Below the pieces are notes generated by a model. It saw only the letters and a list, made by a program, of their open reading frames with translations. It was not told the origin of the DNA and did not search any database. Positions 16,896 to 26,544 of a stretch of 64,000 bases of DNA are shown here, piece after piece (within the stretch, counting starts at the first letter, position 1; every line of letters starts with the position of its first letter). A program made the translations under genes and the position numbers. Source of the DNA: an uncultured Oscillospiraceae bacterium (GTDB lineage: Bacteria > Bacillota > Clostridia > Oscillospirales > Oscillospiraceae). The stretch is taken from the NCBI GenBank assembly GCA_934565795.1, contig CAKTIM010000008.1, positions 1-64,000 of the forward strand, given 5' to 3'.

Positions 16896-18698
16896 ATGAA
16901 AATACTTGCTTTTTTTCATAAGCTGGGATGGGGGAAGACGAAATTCAAGCATCAGATGTATGCTGTTTATATCATTGGCATGCTGATCCCGCTGCTGGTT
17001 GTGGGGGTGGTGCTGCTGTCCTCGGCGAATCGGATGCTCAATGAGCATTATACCCAGCTATTGGAGGCGGATCACCGGCGGGTGAAGACCATGCTCACCG
17101 AGATCACCACCCAGGCCTACCGCATTTCAGAGCGGGTCTATTTTGACAACGCCCTGAAGCGGCTGCTCTCCGGCGGCTATGAGAACACCGGCGAATTCGT
17201 CAGCGCGGTGAACCGGGAGAGCAATCTGGACGAGCTGGTATACAATGCCCAGGAAATCGAGGGCCTGTACATCTACACCGACCACCCCGCGGCCAAGGAC
17301 TACAAGCAGTACCGCGCCGCCACGGCGGCGGTGCAGGCGTCGGGCTGGTACACCCGCGCGATGGAGACCACCAACGCCTTCTGGGTCTCCGTCCGCCGGA
17401 AATCCCCCAGCATGGACAGCAGCAACCTCTGCCTGGTACGCAAGATCAGTCTGCCCAATTCTCCCTATCACGCGGTGGCGGTGGTGCAGCTCAGCGATTC
17501 CTATCTGCGCTCCCGGCTGGATACCAGCAGCATCATCGACGCCGTGTCCGTGGGCGACCAGGGCATCGTCTATAGCACCAAGCGGAACTGGTACGGCCAG
17601 CCCCAGCCGGTGGACATCGACTTTGATGAGATCTACTATCGCTTCTCCGGCAAGGTGGAGGCGGAGGAGGTCACCTATTTTGCCACCGTTTCCACCATCC
17701 ATCTGTACAATACCAGCACCAGGATGTACATCTGCACCCTGGACAGCAGCGGCATCTCGGCCATCAGCCATATTATAAATGTATGGATTCTCCTGCTGCT
17801 GCTGGCAGTGCTGATCCCTGGGCTGATCCTCTTTGCCTTTGCGGATTATTTCGCCCGGCGGGTGAACCTGCTGCGCGAGGAGATGCACAAGGCGCGGCTC
17901 CAGGACTACAACATGATCTCCAGCTTTTCCGGCAGCGACGAGCTGACGGAGGCCTTTGACGACCTGAAGCTCATGGTGCAGGACATCAAGGAAAAGGACG
18001 CCAAGATGTATGAGGCGGAGCTGAACGAGAAGGAGCTGCGCAACAAGCAGCAGCTGATGGAATACAAGATGCTGTCCCACCAGATCAACCCCCACTACCT
18101 GTATAACACCCTGGAGACCATCCGCATGAAGGCGCTGACCTCCGGCAACCGGGACGTGGCGGATTCCATCAAGCTATTGGGGAAAACGCTGCACTACGTC
18201 CTGGAAAACAACGGCGTGGCCTTTACCACCCTGGAAAAGGAGCTGGCTCACGTCAGAAACTACCTGGCCATCCAGAAAATGCGCTTCGGCGAGCGGATCA
18301 ATTATATCATTGAAATTGAGCCGGGACTGGATCCCAAGCAGTATGAGATGCTGCCCCTGCTGCTTCAGCCGGTGGTGGAAAACGCGGTGGTGCACGGGCT
18401 GGAGGAGATCAACAGCGTGGGTCTGATCCGCATCGATATCGTCCGCTTCAAAAATCAGCTCCATCTGATCGTGGCGGACAACGGCAAGGGCATGACCCAG
18501 GAGGAGATGGAAAAAATCCGCACCCTGATCGATACCCCCAATTTGCAGCTGCAAAGCAGCATCGCCCTGTATAACATCAATCAGCGCATCCGCCTGCGCT
18601 ACGGCACGCAGTACGGCATCCGCCTGGACAGCTGCGTGGGCATCGGTACCCAGGTGGTGCTCATCCTCCCGGCGGATACGCCGGCAAAGCAATCGTGA
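16896..18698 (+). CDS. YesM-type membrane sensor histidine kinase (orphan)
   Basis: This 600-residue protein has a transmembrane helix (residues 24-46), a large extracellular sensing region (about 47-288), a second helix (about 292-315), a HAMP-like linker, a coiled coil, a His_kinase H-box (LSHQINPHYLYNTLETI, about 390-406) and an HATPase N-box (LLLQPVVENAVVHGLEE). This is the LytS/YesM class that usually works with an AraC-type YesN regulator. No response regulator is adjacent, so its partner lies elsewhere. The next gene encodes a surface protein with a duplicated domain. Confidence 0.9.
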   Translation: MKILAFFHKLGWGKTKFKHQMYAVYIIGMLIPLLVVGVVLLSSANRMLNEHYTQLLEADHRRVKTMLTEITTQAYRISERVYFDNALKRLLSGGYENTGEFVSAVNRESNLDELVYNAQEIEGLYIYTDHPAAKDYKQYRAATAAVQASGWYTRAMETTNAFWVSVRRKSPSMDSSNLCLVRKISLPNSPYHAVAVVQLSDSYLRSRLDTSSIIDAVSVGDQGIVYSTKRNWYGQPQPVDIDFDEIYYRFSGKVEAEEVTYFATVSTIHLYNTSTRMYICTLDSSGISAISHIINVWILLLLLAVLIPGLILFAFADYFARRVNLLREEMHKARLQDYNMISSFSGSDELTEAFDDLKLMVQDIKEKDAKMYEAELNEKELRNKQQLMEYKMLSHQINPHYLYNTLETIRMKALTSGNRDVADSIKLLGKTLHYVLENNGVAFTTLEKELAHVRNYLAIQKMRFGERINYIIEIEPGLDPKQYEMLPLLLQPVVENAVVHGLEEINSVGLIRIDIVRFKNQLHLIVADNGKGMTQEEMEKIRTLIDTPNLQLQSSIALYNINQRIRLRYGTQYGIRLDSCVGIGTQVVLILPADTPAKQS

Positions 18699-18824
18699 AG
18701 TGGAATTTTTCGTGTAATTCATCTCGAAATTGCGGTGTTTTATCCCCTGTCAATTTCTGATAAAGTAACGTGGAGGGCATCTGTGAGATAACCATATGCC
18801 GCAAATTTGAGGGAGGTTACCAAC

Positions 18825-20555
18825 ATGAAAAAGACATTCGCAAGATTCTTATCCATTATGCTTGTCCTGGCGCTGCTGGCTGCCGGTGTTGCGGCTGTTC
18901 CCGCATCCGCCGACATCCCTGAGGAATTTGATCTGTTCATCGCCTACGGCGGCGACAAGGAAGCCGAGAACGACTGGGGCTGGGGCTACACTGGCGCCGA
19001 CGTGGACGGCATCACCGCTGTCAAGGAAAAGATCAAGGTGGGCGAGACCAAGACCGTCTCCCTGACCTTCGACACCCCCACCGTCAACTCCTGGTACTTC
19101 GCTCCCTGCCTGGTGGCGGACGACGTGACCGGCATCGGCGCGGTGGACTTCACCGTCTCCTGCAAGATCGACGGCAAGGACGTGGCCATTGACCTGGCTG
19201 CCGACGCCGACGGCAAGACCTGGTGGACGGAGGACACCGGCGACTACAAGGCTACCTCCTGCATCCGCCTGGCCGGCGGCTTCAACGAGTGGGCCACCAA
19301 GTTCATCGCCGAGCCCGAGGCCTTCTCCACCATCGAGTACACCATCACCCTGAATTCCGTCTCCGAGCCGGTGGCCCCCGCCGTGGCCGCGCCCCTGCCC
19401 GAGGAATTCAAGCTGTTCATCGCCTACGGCGGCGACAAGGAAGCTGAAAACGATTGGGGCTGGGGCTACACCGGCACCGACGTGGACGGCATCACCGCCG
19501 TCACCGAGACCATCAAGCCCGGTGAGAGCAAGACCGTCTCCCTGACCTTCGATACCCCCGCTGTCAACTCCTGGTACTTTGCCCCCTGCCTGGTGGCCGA
19601 CGATGTGACCGGCGTGGCCGGCATGGACTTCACCGTCACCTGCAAGATCAACGGCGAGGATGTGGCCATTGATATGGCTGCCGACGCCGACGGCAAGACC
19701 TGGTGGACGGAGGATACCGGCGACTACAAGGCTGCCTCCTGCATCCGCCTGGCCGGCGGCTTCAACGAGTGGGCCACCAAGTTCGTTGCCGAGCCGGAAA
19801 CCGTCTCCAGCATCGAGTACACCGTCACCCTGAACTCCGTCTCCGGCGTGGACGCCGAGCAGGCGGTGGAGGAGACCGAGCCTGCCGTGCAGTTTGACCC
19901 CAACGGCGTCTACAACGCCTACCTGCTGCTGCAAACCCCCAACTGGACTTACCGCGACGGCTGGAACTCCGCCAACGGCATCGGCTCCGATTACTTCGGC
20001 AGCTTCATCTTCGGCAATGAGACCGGTGAGAAGTACGGCGTGGTCACCGACGCCGAGATCAAGGGCAACGGCACCTACACCGTGTCCGTCACCGACTTCG
20101 GCACCATCTTTGCCGACGACTTCGCCGCAGCCGGTCAGGATTACTTCAATATCCTGGGCGTCTCCACCGATATCCCCACCAACGACACCGTGAAGATCAC
20201 CGATGTAAAGCTGGTTGTGGACGGCTCCACCCGTCACAGCTATAAGGAAGCCTACCTGAACCCTGACGACACCGAGTACATGACCGTCCTGGTGCAGAAC
20301 AAGTGGAACGACGACGTGAAGGAGATTTCCTACTATCCCACGCCCGCCTCCAGCCTGGAGATCAAGTTCACCGTCTCCGGCTTCGCCTATGACAACGAGG
20401 AGCAGGCCACCGAGGCTCCCACCGAAGCCCCCACCGAGGCTCCCGCCGCTGCCCAGAGCACGAACGGCAGCACCGTCATCATCATCGTGGTCGCCGCCAT
20501 CGCCATTCTGGCCGTAGCCGTCATCGTTATCACCAAGAAGGGCAAGAAGCAGTAA
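18825..20555 (+). CDS. Secreted, membrane-anchored surface protein with a duplicated domain
   Basis: This 576-residue protein is not recognised by family. It has a signal peptide (cleavage after about residue 29, PASA), two nearly identical domains of about 150 residues (GGDKEAENDWGWGYTG at the start of each), a third different domain (from about residue 365, with DYFGSFIFGNETGEKYG), an acidic linker of three EAPT-type repeats, a C-terminal helix (VIIIVVAAIAILAVAVIVI) and a basic tail. The Trp/Tyr-rich aromatic pattern suggests carbohydrate or ligand binding, but this is inference. ATG 18825 follows GGGAGG. It lies 126 nt after the orphan kinase. Confidence 0.85.
   Translation: MKKTFARFLSIMLVLALLAAGVAAVPASADIPEEFDLFIAYGGDKEAENDWGWGYTGADVDGITAVKEKIKVGETKTVSLTFDTPTVNSWYFAPCLVADDVTGIGAVDFTVSCKIDGKDVAIDLAADADGKTWWTEDTGDYKATSCIRLAGGFNEWATKFIAEPEAFSTIEYTITLNSVSEPVAPAVAAPLPEEFKLFIAYGGDKEAENDWGWGYTGTDVDGITAVTETIKPGESKTVSLTFDTPAVNSWYFAPCLVADDVTGVAGMDFTVTCKINGEDVAIDMAADADGKTWWTEDTGDYKAASCIRLAGGFNEWATKFVAEPETVSSIEYTVTLNSVSGVDAEQAVEETEPAVQFDPNGVYNAYLLLQTPNWTYRDGWNSANGIGSDYFGSFIFGNETGEKYGVVTDAEIKGNGTYTVSVTDFGTIFADDFAAAGQDYFNILGVSTDIPTNDTVKITDVKLVVDGSTRHSYKEAYLNPDDTEYMTVLVQNKWNDDVKEISYYPTPASSLEIKFTVSGFAYDNEEQATEAPTEAPTEAPAAAQSTNGSTVIIIVVAAIAILAVAVIVITKKGKKQ
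18921..19845 (+). repeat. Internal 480-bp tandem duplication in the surface-protein gene
   Basis: Two units (about 18921-19365 and 19401-19845) repeat with a period of 480 bp and long stretches of DNA identity, including the segment encoding ADADGKTWWTEDTGDYKA. High DNA identity points to a recent or recombination-maintained duplication. Confidence 0.85.
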
Positions 20556-20571
20556 TTTCCCCCCCTACTTT

Positions 20572-20607
20572 CAGGGCCTGCCGTGTAAGCGGCGGGCCCT
20601 GATTTCC
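20572..20607 (+). terminator. Terminator of the surface-protein gene
   Basis: A GC-rich stem CAGGGCC-TGCCG / CGGCGGGCCCTG is followed by ATTTCCTCT, 17 nt after the stop codon. Confidence 0.65.
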
Positions 20608-20636
20608 TCTGTAAGGCAGGAAAATGAAAATATTTT

Positions 20637-20688
20637 GCCCCCGCAGAAGCGGATGCCGTGTCAAGTGGTATCCATCTCTGCGGGGGCA
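20637..20688 (-). terminator. Terminator downstream of sbcC
   Basis: Arms TGCCCCCGCAGA / TCTGCGGGGGCA flank a 29-nt loop. On the minus strand the stem is followed by AAAATATTTTC. It lies just after the sbcC stop. Confidence 0.65.
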
Positions 20689-20692
20689 TTCT

Positions 20693-23437
20693 TTACTGCA
20701 CGATTTTTGCGGTGCTGCCGGTGGGGGATTTGGTGACGAGGATCTGGCGGTCGATGCGCTGCTTCAGGTCGTTTACGTGGGAGATGATGCCCACCAGGCG
20801 GTCGCCCTCGGTGAGGGTGAGCAGGGCCTTCATGGCCTGGTTCAGGGCCTGGTCGTCCAGGGAGCCGAAGCCCTCGTCGACGAACATGGTGTCCAGCCGG
20901 ACGCCTCCCGCGCTGGACTGGATCACGTCGCTCAGGCCCAGGGCCAGGGCCAGGGAGGCCAGGAAGGATTCGCCGCCGGACAGGCTCTTGACGCTGCGCT
21001 CGCTGCCGTTGCAGTGGTCAATGACGTTCAGCTCCAGGCCGCTCTGGCTCTGGCGGTTCTCTGCCTCGGTGCGGCGCTTCAGCTCGTACTGGCCGTCGGT
21101 CATCACCGTCAGGCGCAGGTTGGCCCGGCGGATGATCTGCTCAAAATAGGTGGTCTGGACATAGGCCTCCAGGCTGAGCTTGGCCTTGCCCCGGACGGTG
21201 CCGGTGGCGGTATCGGCCAGCGCCCGCACCCAGGTGTAGCGGCCCTCCAGCGCCGCCAGCTGGGTCTGCTGGCGGCGGATGCTGGCAAGGGCGGCGGCAT
21301 TGGCGGCGACGCGGCCGTCGCAGCGCTCCTTGTGCGCCAGCTTTTCCCGGCGCTGGGTCTGGGCCTGGGTCTGGGTGTCCAGCTCCGCCTGGACATCGAT
21401 CTTCGGCGCGTCCTCCAGCTGCTGACGCAGCTGCTGGGCGGCGGCGCGGGTATGGATCGCCGCCTCGCTTTTTCCCCGCAGGGTCTGCTCGGCCTGCTCG
21501 GCCGCCCGGCGCAGCTGCTCGTGCTGCTGCCGCTTTTTCTCCAGCGCCTGACGGGCCTCCCCCGCCGTGGGGAAGCGCAGCGCGCCCTCCAGGGCGGCTG
21601 CCTGAGAAGCGGCCGCCTCCCGGCGGGCGGAGAGGGCGCTGCTGCTTGCTTCCAGGGCGGCCAGCTGCCGGTTCAGTCCCTCCAGCGCCTGCCGGGCAGC
21701 CGGGAGGGCACGCTCCAGCTCCGACAGCTGGGCGCAGCGCCGGGTCTGCACATCGATCTCCTGCTCCCCGGCGGAAAGCGCCGCCCGGAGTGAATCCATC
21801 AGCTGCGGGAGCTGAGGCTCCTCCGCGCCGATCTCCTGCAGCGCCGCCTCCAGCTGCTGCCTGGCCGCCGTGCCGGTGGAGCGCAGGGCGGCGCAGGCCT
21901 CGCTTTCGCGCTGCAATGCCTCCCGGCTCTGGGCGGCGGCCTTCTGCGCCCGGTTCAGCGCCTCCTGGGTGGGCGCGCCTGGGGATGGACAGGCGGGGGC
22001 GGGATGGTGGATGCTGCCGCACACCTTGCACGGCTCGCCCTCCCGCAGCCCCAGGGCCAGCACCCCCGCCTGCTCGGCAAGGAACGCCTCGTTCATCTGA
22101 AAATAACGGCTCTCCGCCTCCTGGGCGGCCTGGGCGGCGGCCCGGTACTGCTGCTGCCTGCCGCGCAGCTCCTCCCGCAGGGCGGCAACATGCTTCGATT
22201 GCGCCAGGGCGTCGCACAGCTGCTTTTCCCGGCGCTGGGTCTGGGCCTGCCGGGCCAGCAGCTGCTCCCGCTTTGCCGGGGCGGGGCGCAGCTGCTCTAA
22301 GGTCTGCTCCTGCCGGGTCAGCGCCTGGGCGTCGGTCTGGAGCTGAGCCTCCAGGGTACTGCGCCGGGCGTCGTTTTCCGCCAGGGCCGCCTGGAGCTGC
22401 CCTGCCTCCTGCCGCAGCGCGTCCCGCCGGTCGTAGTCCGGCAGCTCGGCCTCCAGCAGGGTGATCTCCCGGCTGCGCTGCTCCTGGCCCTGCCACTGCT
22501 CCCTGGCCTGGGTCAGCGTCTCCTGGGCGCGCTGCTGCTCCTGGGTCTGCCGGGTCAGGGTGGCTTCCAGGGTGCGCAGGGTATCGCGCTGACGCTGCTG
22601 CTCCTTTGCCAGCTCCAGATGGGTGTGGACGGTGCGCAGCTGCTCGTCCAGCGTGTCCACCGACGCCTGTAGGGCTTGGGATCGCTGCCGGTCGGATTCC
22701 AGAATGGCGGCGATCAGCGCCGTGGTTTCCTCCAGGGGGAGCTGCCCCTGCTTCGCCGCCTCCAGGCAAGCAAGTCGGGGATCATCCTCCGGGCACATCA
22801 CCCCGGAAATATACTGCTGCACGCTCCTGCGCCCGCTCTCGCAGCGCTGGGCCAGGGCGGAGGCCTCCTGCTTCAGGTCGTCCTGTAAGCGCTGGTACAA
22901 ATCGGTTTTGAAAATCCGCCGGAATATCTGCCGCCGCTCCTCGGTGGGGGCCAGCAGCAGCTTGAGAAAATCCCCCTGGGCGATCATGGCGATCTGCATG
23001 AATTGATTGCGATCCAGCCCCAGAATATCCCGGATGGCGTCGTTGACCTCCTGGAGCCGGGTGATGGGCGCGCCGGTGGGCAGCTGCAAGGTGGCCTCGG
23101 CGCTCTGCTCGGTGGTTCCCGTGCCGTGGAGCTTGGGGCGCTGATACCGGGGCACCCGGCGCACGGTGCAGCGCTGCCCCCGGCACTCAAATTCCAGCTC
23201 TACAAAGGTGGGCGTCTCCGGCGCGGCATATTTGGAGCGGAACATGCCGGGGCTTCGCTGGTCGCCGCTGGCCTCGCCGTACAGGGCAAAGGTGATGGCG
23301 TCGAACAGGGTGGTTTTTCCCGCCCCGGTGTCGCCGGTGATGAGGTATAGTCCGCTTTTCCCCAGCTCGTCCAGGGGCAGCGTCATTTCCCCGGCATAGG
23401 GGCCAAAGGCACTGAGGGTAAGCTTTATGGGCCGCAT
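20693..23437 (-). CDS. sbcC: DNA repair exonuclease SbcCD, ATPase subunit SbcC
   Basis: This 914-residue SMC/Rad50-like protein has Walker A GDTGAGKTTLFDAITFALYG near residue 35, two long coiled-coil arms rich in Gln/Ala/Arg, the zinc-hook CxxC (EPCKVCGSIHH) near the middle, an ABC signature (KSLSGGESFLASLALALGLSD) and Walker B DTMFVDEGFGSLD near the C-terminus. With SbcD it opens hairpins and blocked ends at palindromes. ATG 23437 is chosen because AGGAGG lies 7 nt upstream; a GTG at 23443 is too close to it. The start is within 3 bases of the sbcD stop. A genome rich in palindromic repeats is a natural substrate. Confidence 0.95.
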   Translation of the reverse strand: MRPIKLTLSAFGPYAGEMTLPLDELGKSGLYLITGDTGAGKTTLFDAITFALYGEASGDQRSPGMFRSKYAAPETPTFVELEFECRGQRCTVRRVPRYQRPKLHGTGTTEQSAEATLQLPTGAPITRLQEVNDAIRDILGLDRNQFMQIAMIAQGDFLKLLLAPTEERRQIFRRIFKTDLYQRLQDDLKQEASALAQRCESGRRSVQQYISGVMCPEDDPRLACLEAAKQGQLPLEETTALIAAILESDRQRSQALQASVDTLDEQLRTVHTHLELAKEQQRQRDTLRTLEATLTRQTQEQQRAQETLTQAREQWQGQEQRSREITLLEAELPDYDRRDALRQEAGQLQAALAENDARRSTLEAQLQTDAQALTRQEQTLEQLRPAPAKREQLLARQAQTQRREKQLCDALAQSKHVAALREELRGRQQQYRAAAQAAQEAESRYFQMNEAFLAEQAGVLALGLREGEPCKVCGSIHHPAPACPSPGAPTQEALNRAQKAAAQSREALQRESEACAALRSTGTAARQQLEAALQEIGAEEPQLPQLMDSLRAALSAGEQEIDVQTRRCAQLSELERALPAARQALEGLNRQLAALEASSSALSARREAAASQAAALEGALRFPTAGEARQALEKKRQQHEQLRRAAEQAEQTLRGKSEAAIHTRAAAQQLRQQLEDAPKIDVQAELDTQTQAQTQRREKLAHKERCDGRVAANAAALASIRRQQTQLAALEGRYTWVRALADTATGTVRGKAKLSLEAYVQTTYFEQIIRRANLRLTVMTDGQYELKRRTEAENRQSQSGLELNVIDHCNGSERSVKSLSGGESFLASLALALGLSDVIQSSAGGVRLDTMFVDEGFGSLDDQALNQAMKALLTLTEGDRLVGIISHVNDLKQRIDRQILVTKSPTGSTAKIVQ

Positions 23438-23439
23438 GG

Positions 23440-24570
23440 TCACGCCTCCTGTTCTTTTGCGATCAGCTCTTCCAGAAAGGTACGCTGCTGGGGCGACATG
23501 GGCTGATTGTTCTGCTGCTCATACAGCTCCGCAAACAGCGCCAGGGGGGAGCGCAGCGCCTGGCTGGGCGCTTCGATCTGGCTGGTGGCCCGGGTGCGGG
23601 CATTGTCGTAGTCCAGCTTCATCAGATTGTGATAGATGGAGCGCAGCTTCCCCAGGGCGTCGGGGATGTCCTGCTCGTCGGTCAGGGTTATGTGCACATA
23701 GTCCTCCTGCCAGCGCTTCCCGGCGTAGAATTCCGCGGCTGTCAGCGTCTCAAAGCTGCCCCGCAGCTCCACCATGTCCCGCAGGGGCGTCAGGGGAACG
23801 GTGCGCAGCCGCAGGTCGCCCTTCTCCCCCAGCTCCACCACGGTGACGCTCTTGTGGTCGCCCGCCTCGGAGAAGGAATATTTCAGCGGCGTGCCGCAGT
23901 AGCGCAGCTTCGGCTCGCCGCAGCTCTGGGGGGAGTGGAGGTGCCCCAGGGCCACATAGTCAAAGGGGGCGAACACCGCCCCATCCACATTGTCCGCGCC
24001 CCCCACGGAAATTTCCTCGGATTCCGACCGGGCCGCCCCGGTGACGAACTGGTGGGTGACGAGAATATTGCGCTTCCGCCCGTCCAGCGCCAGGTGTGCT
24101 ATCGCCGCGCCCAGGGCGTCGGTATAGGTGTCGATGGTCTCCTCCGGGAACACCCGGCGGACATGGGCGGGCTTGACAAAGGGCAGCAGATACACCGCCG
24201 CCGTGCCGAATTCATCTGTCAGCTCCACCGGCTGGACGCAGCCGTCGTACACCGGGCTGAGGTGGATGCCCGTCCGGCTCAGCAGCCGCGAGGCAAAGGC
24301 GATCCGCTCCGGCGAATCGTGGTTGCCGCTGATGACAAAGATGTGGGGCGTCAGCTCCGCCAGCCCCACCAGGAATCGGTCAAACAGCCCTACCGCCTCT
24401 GCCGAGGGCACCGCCTTGTCGTATACGTCCCCCGCGATCATCACGCCCTCCGGCGCTTCCGCCCGGACGATGGCGAGAATTTTATTCAGAATATCCTCCT
24501 GATCTTCGATCAAAGAAAACTCATTGAGCCGTTTTCCCAGATGCAGATCCGACAGATGCAGCAGCTTCAT
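23440..24570 (-). CDS. sbcD: DNA repair exonuclease SbcCD, nuclease subunit SbcD
   Basis: This 376-residue metallophosphoesterase is the nuclease of the SbcCD complex. Metal-binding motifs are complete: DLHLGK (residues 8-13), GDVYDKAVPS, GNHDSPERI, THQF and GHLHSPQ. It lies directly upstream of sbcC and 4 nt after the AEC transporter gene, so it is translated from the same mRNA. Confidence 0.95.
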   Translation of the reverse strand: MKLLHLSDLHLGKRLNEFSLIEDQEDILNKILAIVRAEAPEGVMIAGDVYDKAVPSAEAVGLFDRFLVGLAELTPHIFVISGNHDSPERIAFASRLLSRTGIHLSPVYDGCVQPVELTDEFGTAAVYLLPFVKPAHVRRVFPEETIDTYTDALGAAIAHLALDGRKRNILVTHQFVTGAARSESEEISVGGADNVDGAVFAPFDYVALGHLHSPQSCGEPKLRYCGTPLKYSFSEAGDHKSVTVVELGEKGDLRLRTVPLTPLRDMVELRGSFETLTAAEFYAGKRWQEDYVHITLTDEQDIPDALGKLRSIYHNLMKLDYDNARTRATSQIEAPSQALRSPLALFAELYEQQNNQPMSPQQRTFLEELIAKEQEA

Positions 24571-24574
24571 CGTC

Positions 24575-25507
24575 TTATCCCCCTATCGCGGCCAGAACGG
24601 CATAGACGGCAATGCTGATGAACACATACACCGAGCCAACCGCGGCGGCATAGGTGCTGCCCTGCTTTGTGCGCAGGAAGGACTGCATGCTGAACGTGGC
24701 CGGGGCGGACATGTAGATCACCACCGCCGTTTCCAGCAGCCGGTCGCCCAGGCCCAGCAGCCGCAGCCCGGCAATGGTCAGGACGATTGCCGCCGCCTGC
24801 ACCAGCAGCCGCAGGGCGACGGTTTGCAGGCAGGGCCTCCAGTCGGTCACATCCGGCTTGAGGTTATAGCCCACCACCAAGAGGATCATGGCGGTCATGG
24901 GGGCGGTGAGCAGCTGCTCGGCGGCCAGGTACGCCGCGCCCAGGCTGCTTTCCATCAGCGCCTTTGTCAGCCCCAGCAGGCCGAAGGCCACGCCGGCGGC
25001 GCTGGCCAGGAAGGCCGGATTGCGCAGCGCGTCCCGGAGTAAATTCCTGGCGCTGGGCTTCGCGCCCGTCTCCATTTCCTCCAGCAGACCCATGTAAATA
25101 CTGAAGCCGAACAGCAGTCCCGGAATGTCCAGCATCGCCATGCGGGAAAGATTCTCGCTGCCGCACAGGCTGCTGTACAGCGGATAGGCGATCATGCCCC
25201 CCTCGTACAGGCAGACCATAAAGGGGATGTAGCGCCGGTAGGCCGGGGCCATAAACCGGCGCAGCAGGAAGCCCGCCCCGAAGGTCAGCAGCTCCACCCC
25301 GAACACCAGTCCCACGATCGCGGCGGTCTTGCCGGAGTATTCGGCGGTGGACAGGGCGTGAAAAATGGCCACGGGAAGGATCAGCCTGGTGACCAGCTTT
25401 TTGATGCTCTCGATGCCCTCCTCGCTTACAAAGCCGCTGCTCCTACAGGCGTAGCCCACGCCGATCATCACGGCGATGGGCAGCAGCATGGTAATAATAT
25501 GGATCAT
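24575..25507 (-). CDS. AEC family (auxin efflux carrier-like) transporter
   Basis: This 310-residue protein has about ten hydrophobic helices. The family pattern is clear in LLPIAVMIGVGYACRSSGFVSEEGIE and KLVTRLILPVAIFHAL at the N-terminus and in PGLLFGFSIYMGLL and the C-terminal APATFSMQSFLRTKQGS. AEC proteins move organic anions such as malate, or act as permeases of unknown substrate. It overlaps the upstream FliB-like gene by 4 nt (ATGA). Link to sbcDC is likely only operonic. Confidence 0.88.
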   Translation of the reverse strand: MIHIITMLLPIAVMIGVGYACRSSGFVSEEGIESIKKLVTRLILPVAIFHALSTAEYSGKTAAIVGLVFGVELLTFGAGFLLRRFMAPAYRRYIPFMVCLYEGGMIAYPLYSSLCGSENLSRMAMLDIPGLLFGFSIYMGLLEEMETGAKPSARNLLRDALRNPAFLASAAGVAFGLLGLTKALMESSLGAAYLAAEQLLTAPMTAMILLVVGYNLKPDVTDWRPCLQTVALRLLVQAAAIVLTIAGLRLLGLGDRLLETAVVIYMSAPATFSMQSFLRTKQGSTYAAAVGSVYVFISIAVYAVLAAIGG

Positions 25508-26499
25508 TGCATTCCCTCCAGCATTCCCAGCAGCCGGGCGTCGGTAAAGGCCCGGTAATTGGCGGCGGCGTCCAGAATCGCGTCCACGTTGTCCGCGTCG
25601 TTTTCTATTTCCTTGGAAAAAAGCTGGGCGTTTTCCATAAAGCTCCCACCCAGGCTCCCCACCAGCAGGCAGGCGATCACGATGAATTTCGCCCGGCCCA
25701 TGATGTCAAAATCCGAAATGGCTTGCAGCCAATACCGCTCCACCAGATACCGGGCCAGGGCGGCGGTCTCCGGCGGCAGGCGGGTGGGCACAGGCGCTTC
25801 CAGCAGCGCGGCCCACCGGGGCGTGAGGATCTCCAGCTCCCGGAAGAAGCGGAAGAAGTCCTCCCGCTCCGGGGCTTGTGCCATGACCCCGGCGGTCTCC
25901 AGGGCGGCGGCGGGGTCGAATTCCCCCGGCTCCCCCGCGTCTAGCCATTGCTGCGCCCACGCGCCGCAGAAGAGCAGCAGCGCCAGCGCCTGCCCCGGCT
26001 CCCATGCGGCAAGGATCTCCAGCGCCCGGGCGCGGCTCTGCTTTAAAATTGCCATGTCCGCCGGGTCATATTCCGGCGTTTCCCCACCGGGCAAGGTGAA
26101 CCGCACCGCCGGGGCGGCGGGAGCGGTGAGGATCAGCCGGGCGGCCTCCGGGCAGCTCAGCTCCAGACCCAGCTCCAGAAAGTCGCCATAGTCGTGGCGC
26201 AGCCGGGGAAATTCCCGGCAGACCCGGCACAGCGCCGCCTCCCCCAGCTCCGCCTGAATGCGGCACAGCCCGTCATCGCGCCACATGGGGCAGCGGCCGT
26301 TTTCCGCCGCCATCTGCACCCCCCAGGGCGTATCCCGCAGCACCTGCCGCAGCCGCTCCCCCAGGGGGCCGGTCAGCGCCCGATACCGGGCCGCCGCCGC
26401 ATCATCCACATCCACGTCCCATTCCTTGCAGCAGCTATCCGGGCAGGCCGATGCCAGACAGCGGAAGGAATCATAATAGCTTGGCTTTGTTGCCTCCAT
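25504..26499 (-). CDS. FliB-like flagellin lysine-N-methylase family protein
   Basis: This 331-residue protein has the N-terminal cysteine cluster typical of the FliB family: CLASACPDSCCKEWDV (residues 14-29), then CPMWRDDGLCRIQ and LCRVCREFPR (to about residue 100), likely binding an iron-sulfur cluster or zinc. FliB methylates flagellin lysines in Salmonella, but many Clostridia carry such genes without flagella. No flagellar gene is in the window. It is first in the operon with the AEC transporter, sbcD and sbcC. The substrate is unknown. Confidence 0.8.
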   Translation of the reverse strand: MEATKPSYYDSFRCLASACPDSCCKEWDVDVDDAAAARYRALTGPLGERLRQVLRDTPWGVQMAAENGRCPMWRDDGLCRIQAELGEAALCRVCREFPRLRHDYGDFLELGLELSCPEAARLILTAPAAPAVRFTLPGGETPEYDPADMAILKQSRARALEILAAWEPGQALALLLFCGAWAQQWLDAGEPGEFDPAAALETAGVMAQAPEREDFFRFFRELEILTPRWAALLEAPVPTRLPPETAALARYLVERYWLQAISDFDIMGRAKFIVIACLLVGSLGGSFMENAQLFSKEIENDADNVDAILDAAANYRAFTDARLLGMLEGMQ

Positions 26500-26544
26500 T
26501 TTTACCCCCCTGAAAACAGTTTTCTGCCCAAGGGCAGAAAACCA

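Noticed and set aside
20624..21793. A plus-strand frame opposite sbcC
   Set aside because: Antisense shadow; SbcC motifs on the other strand are complete.
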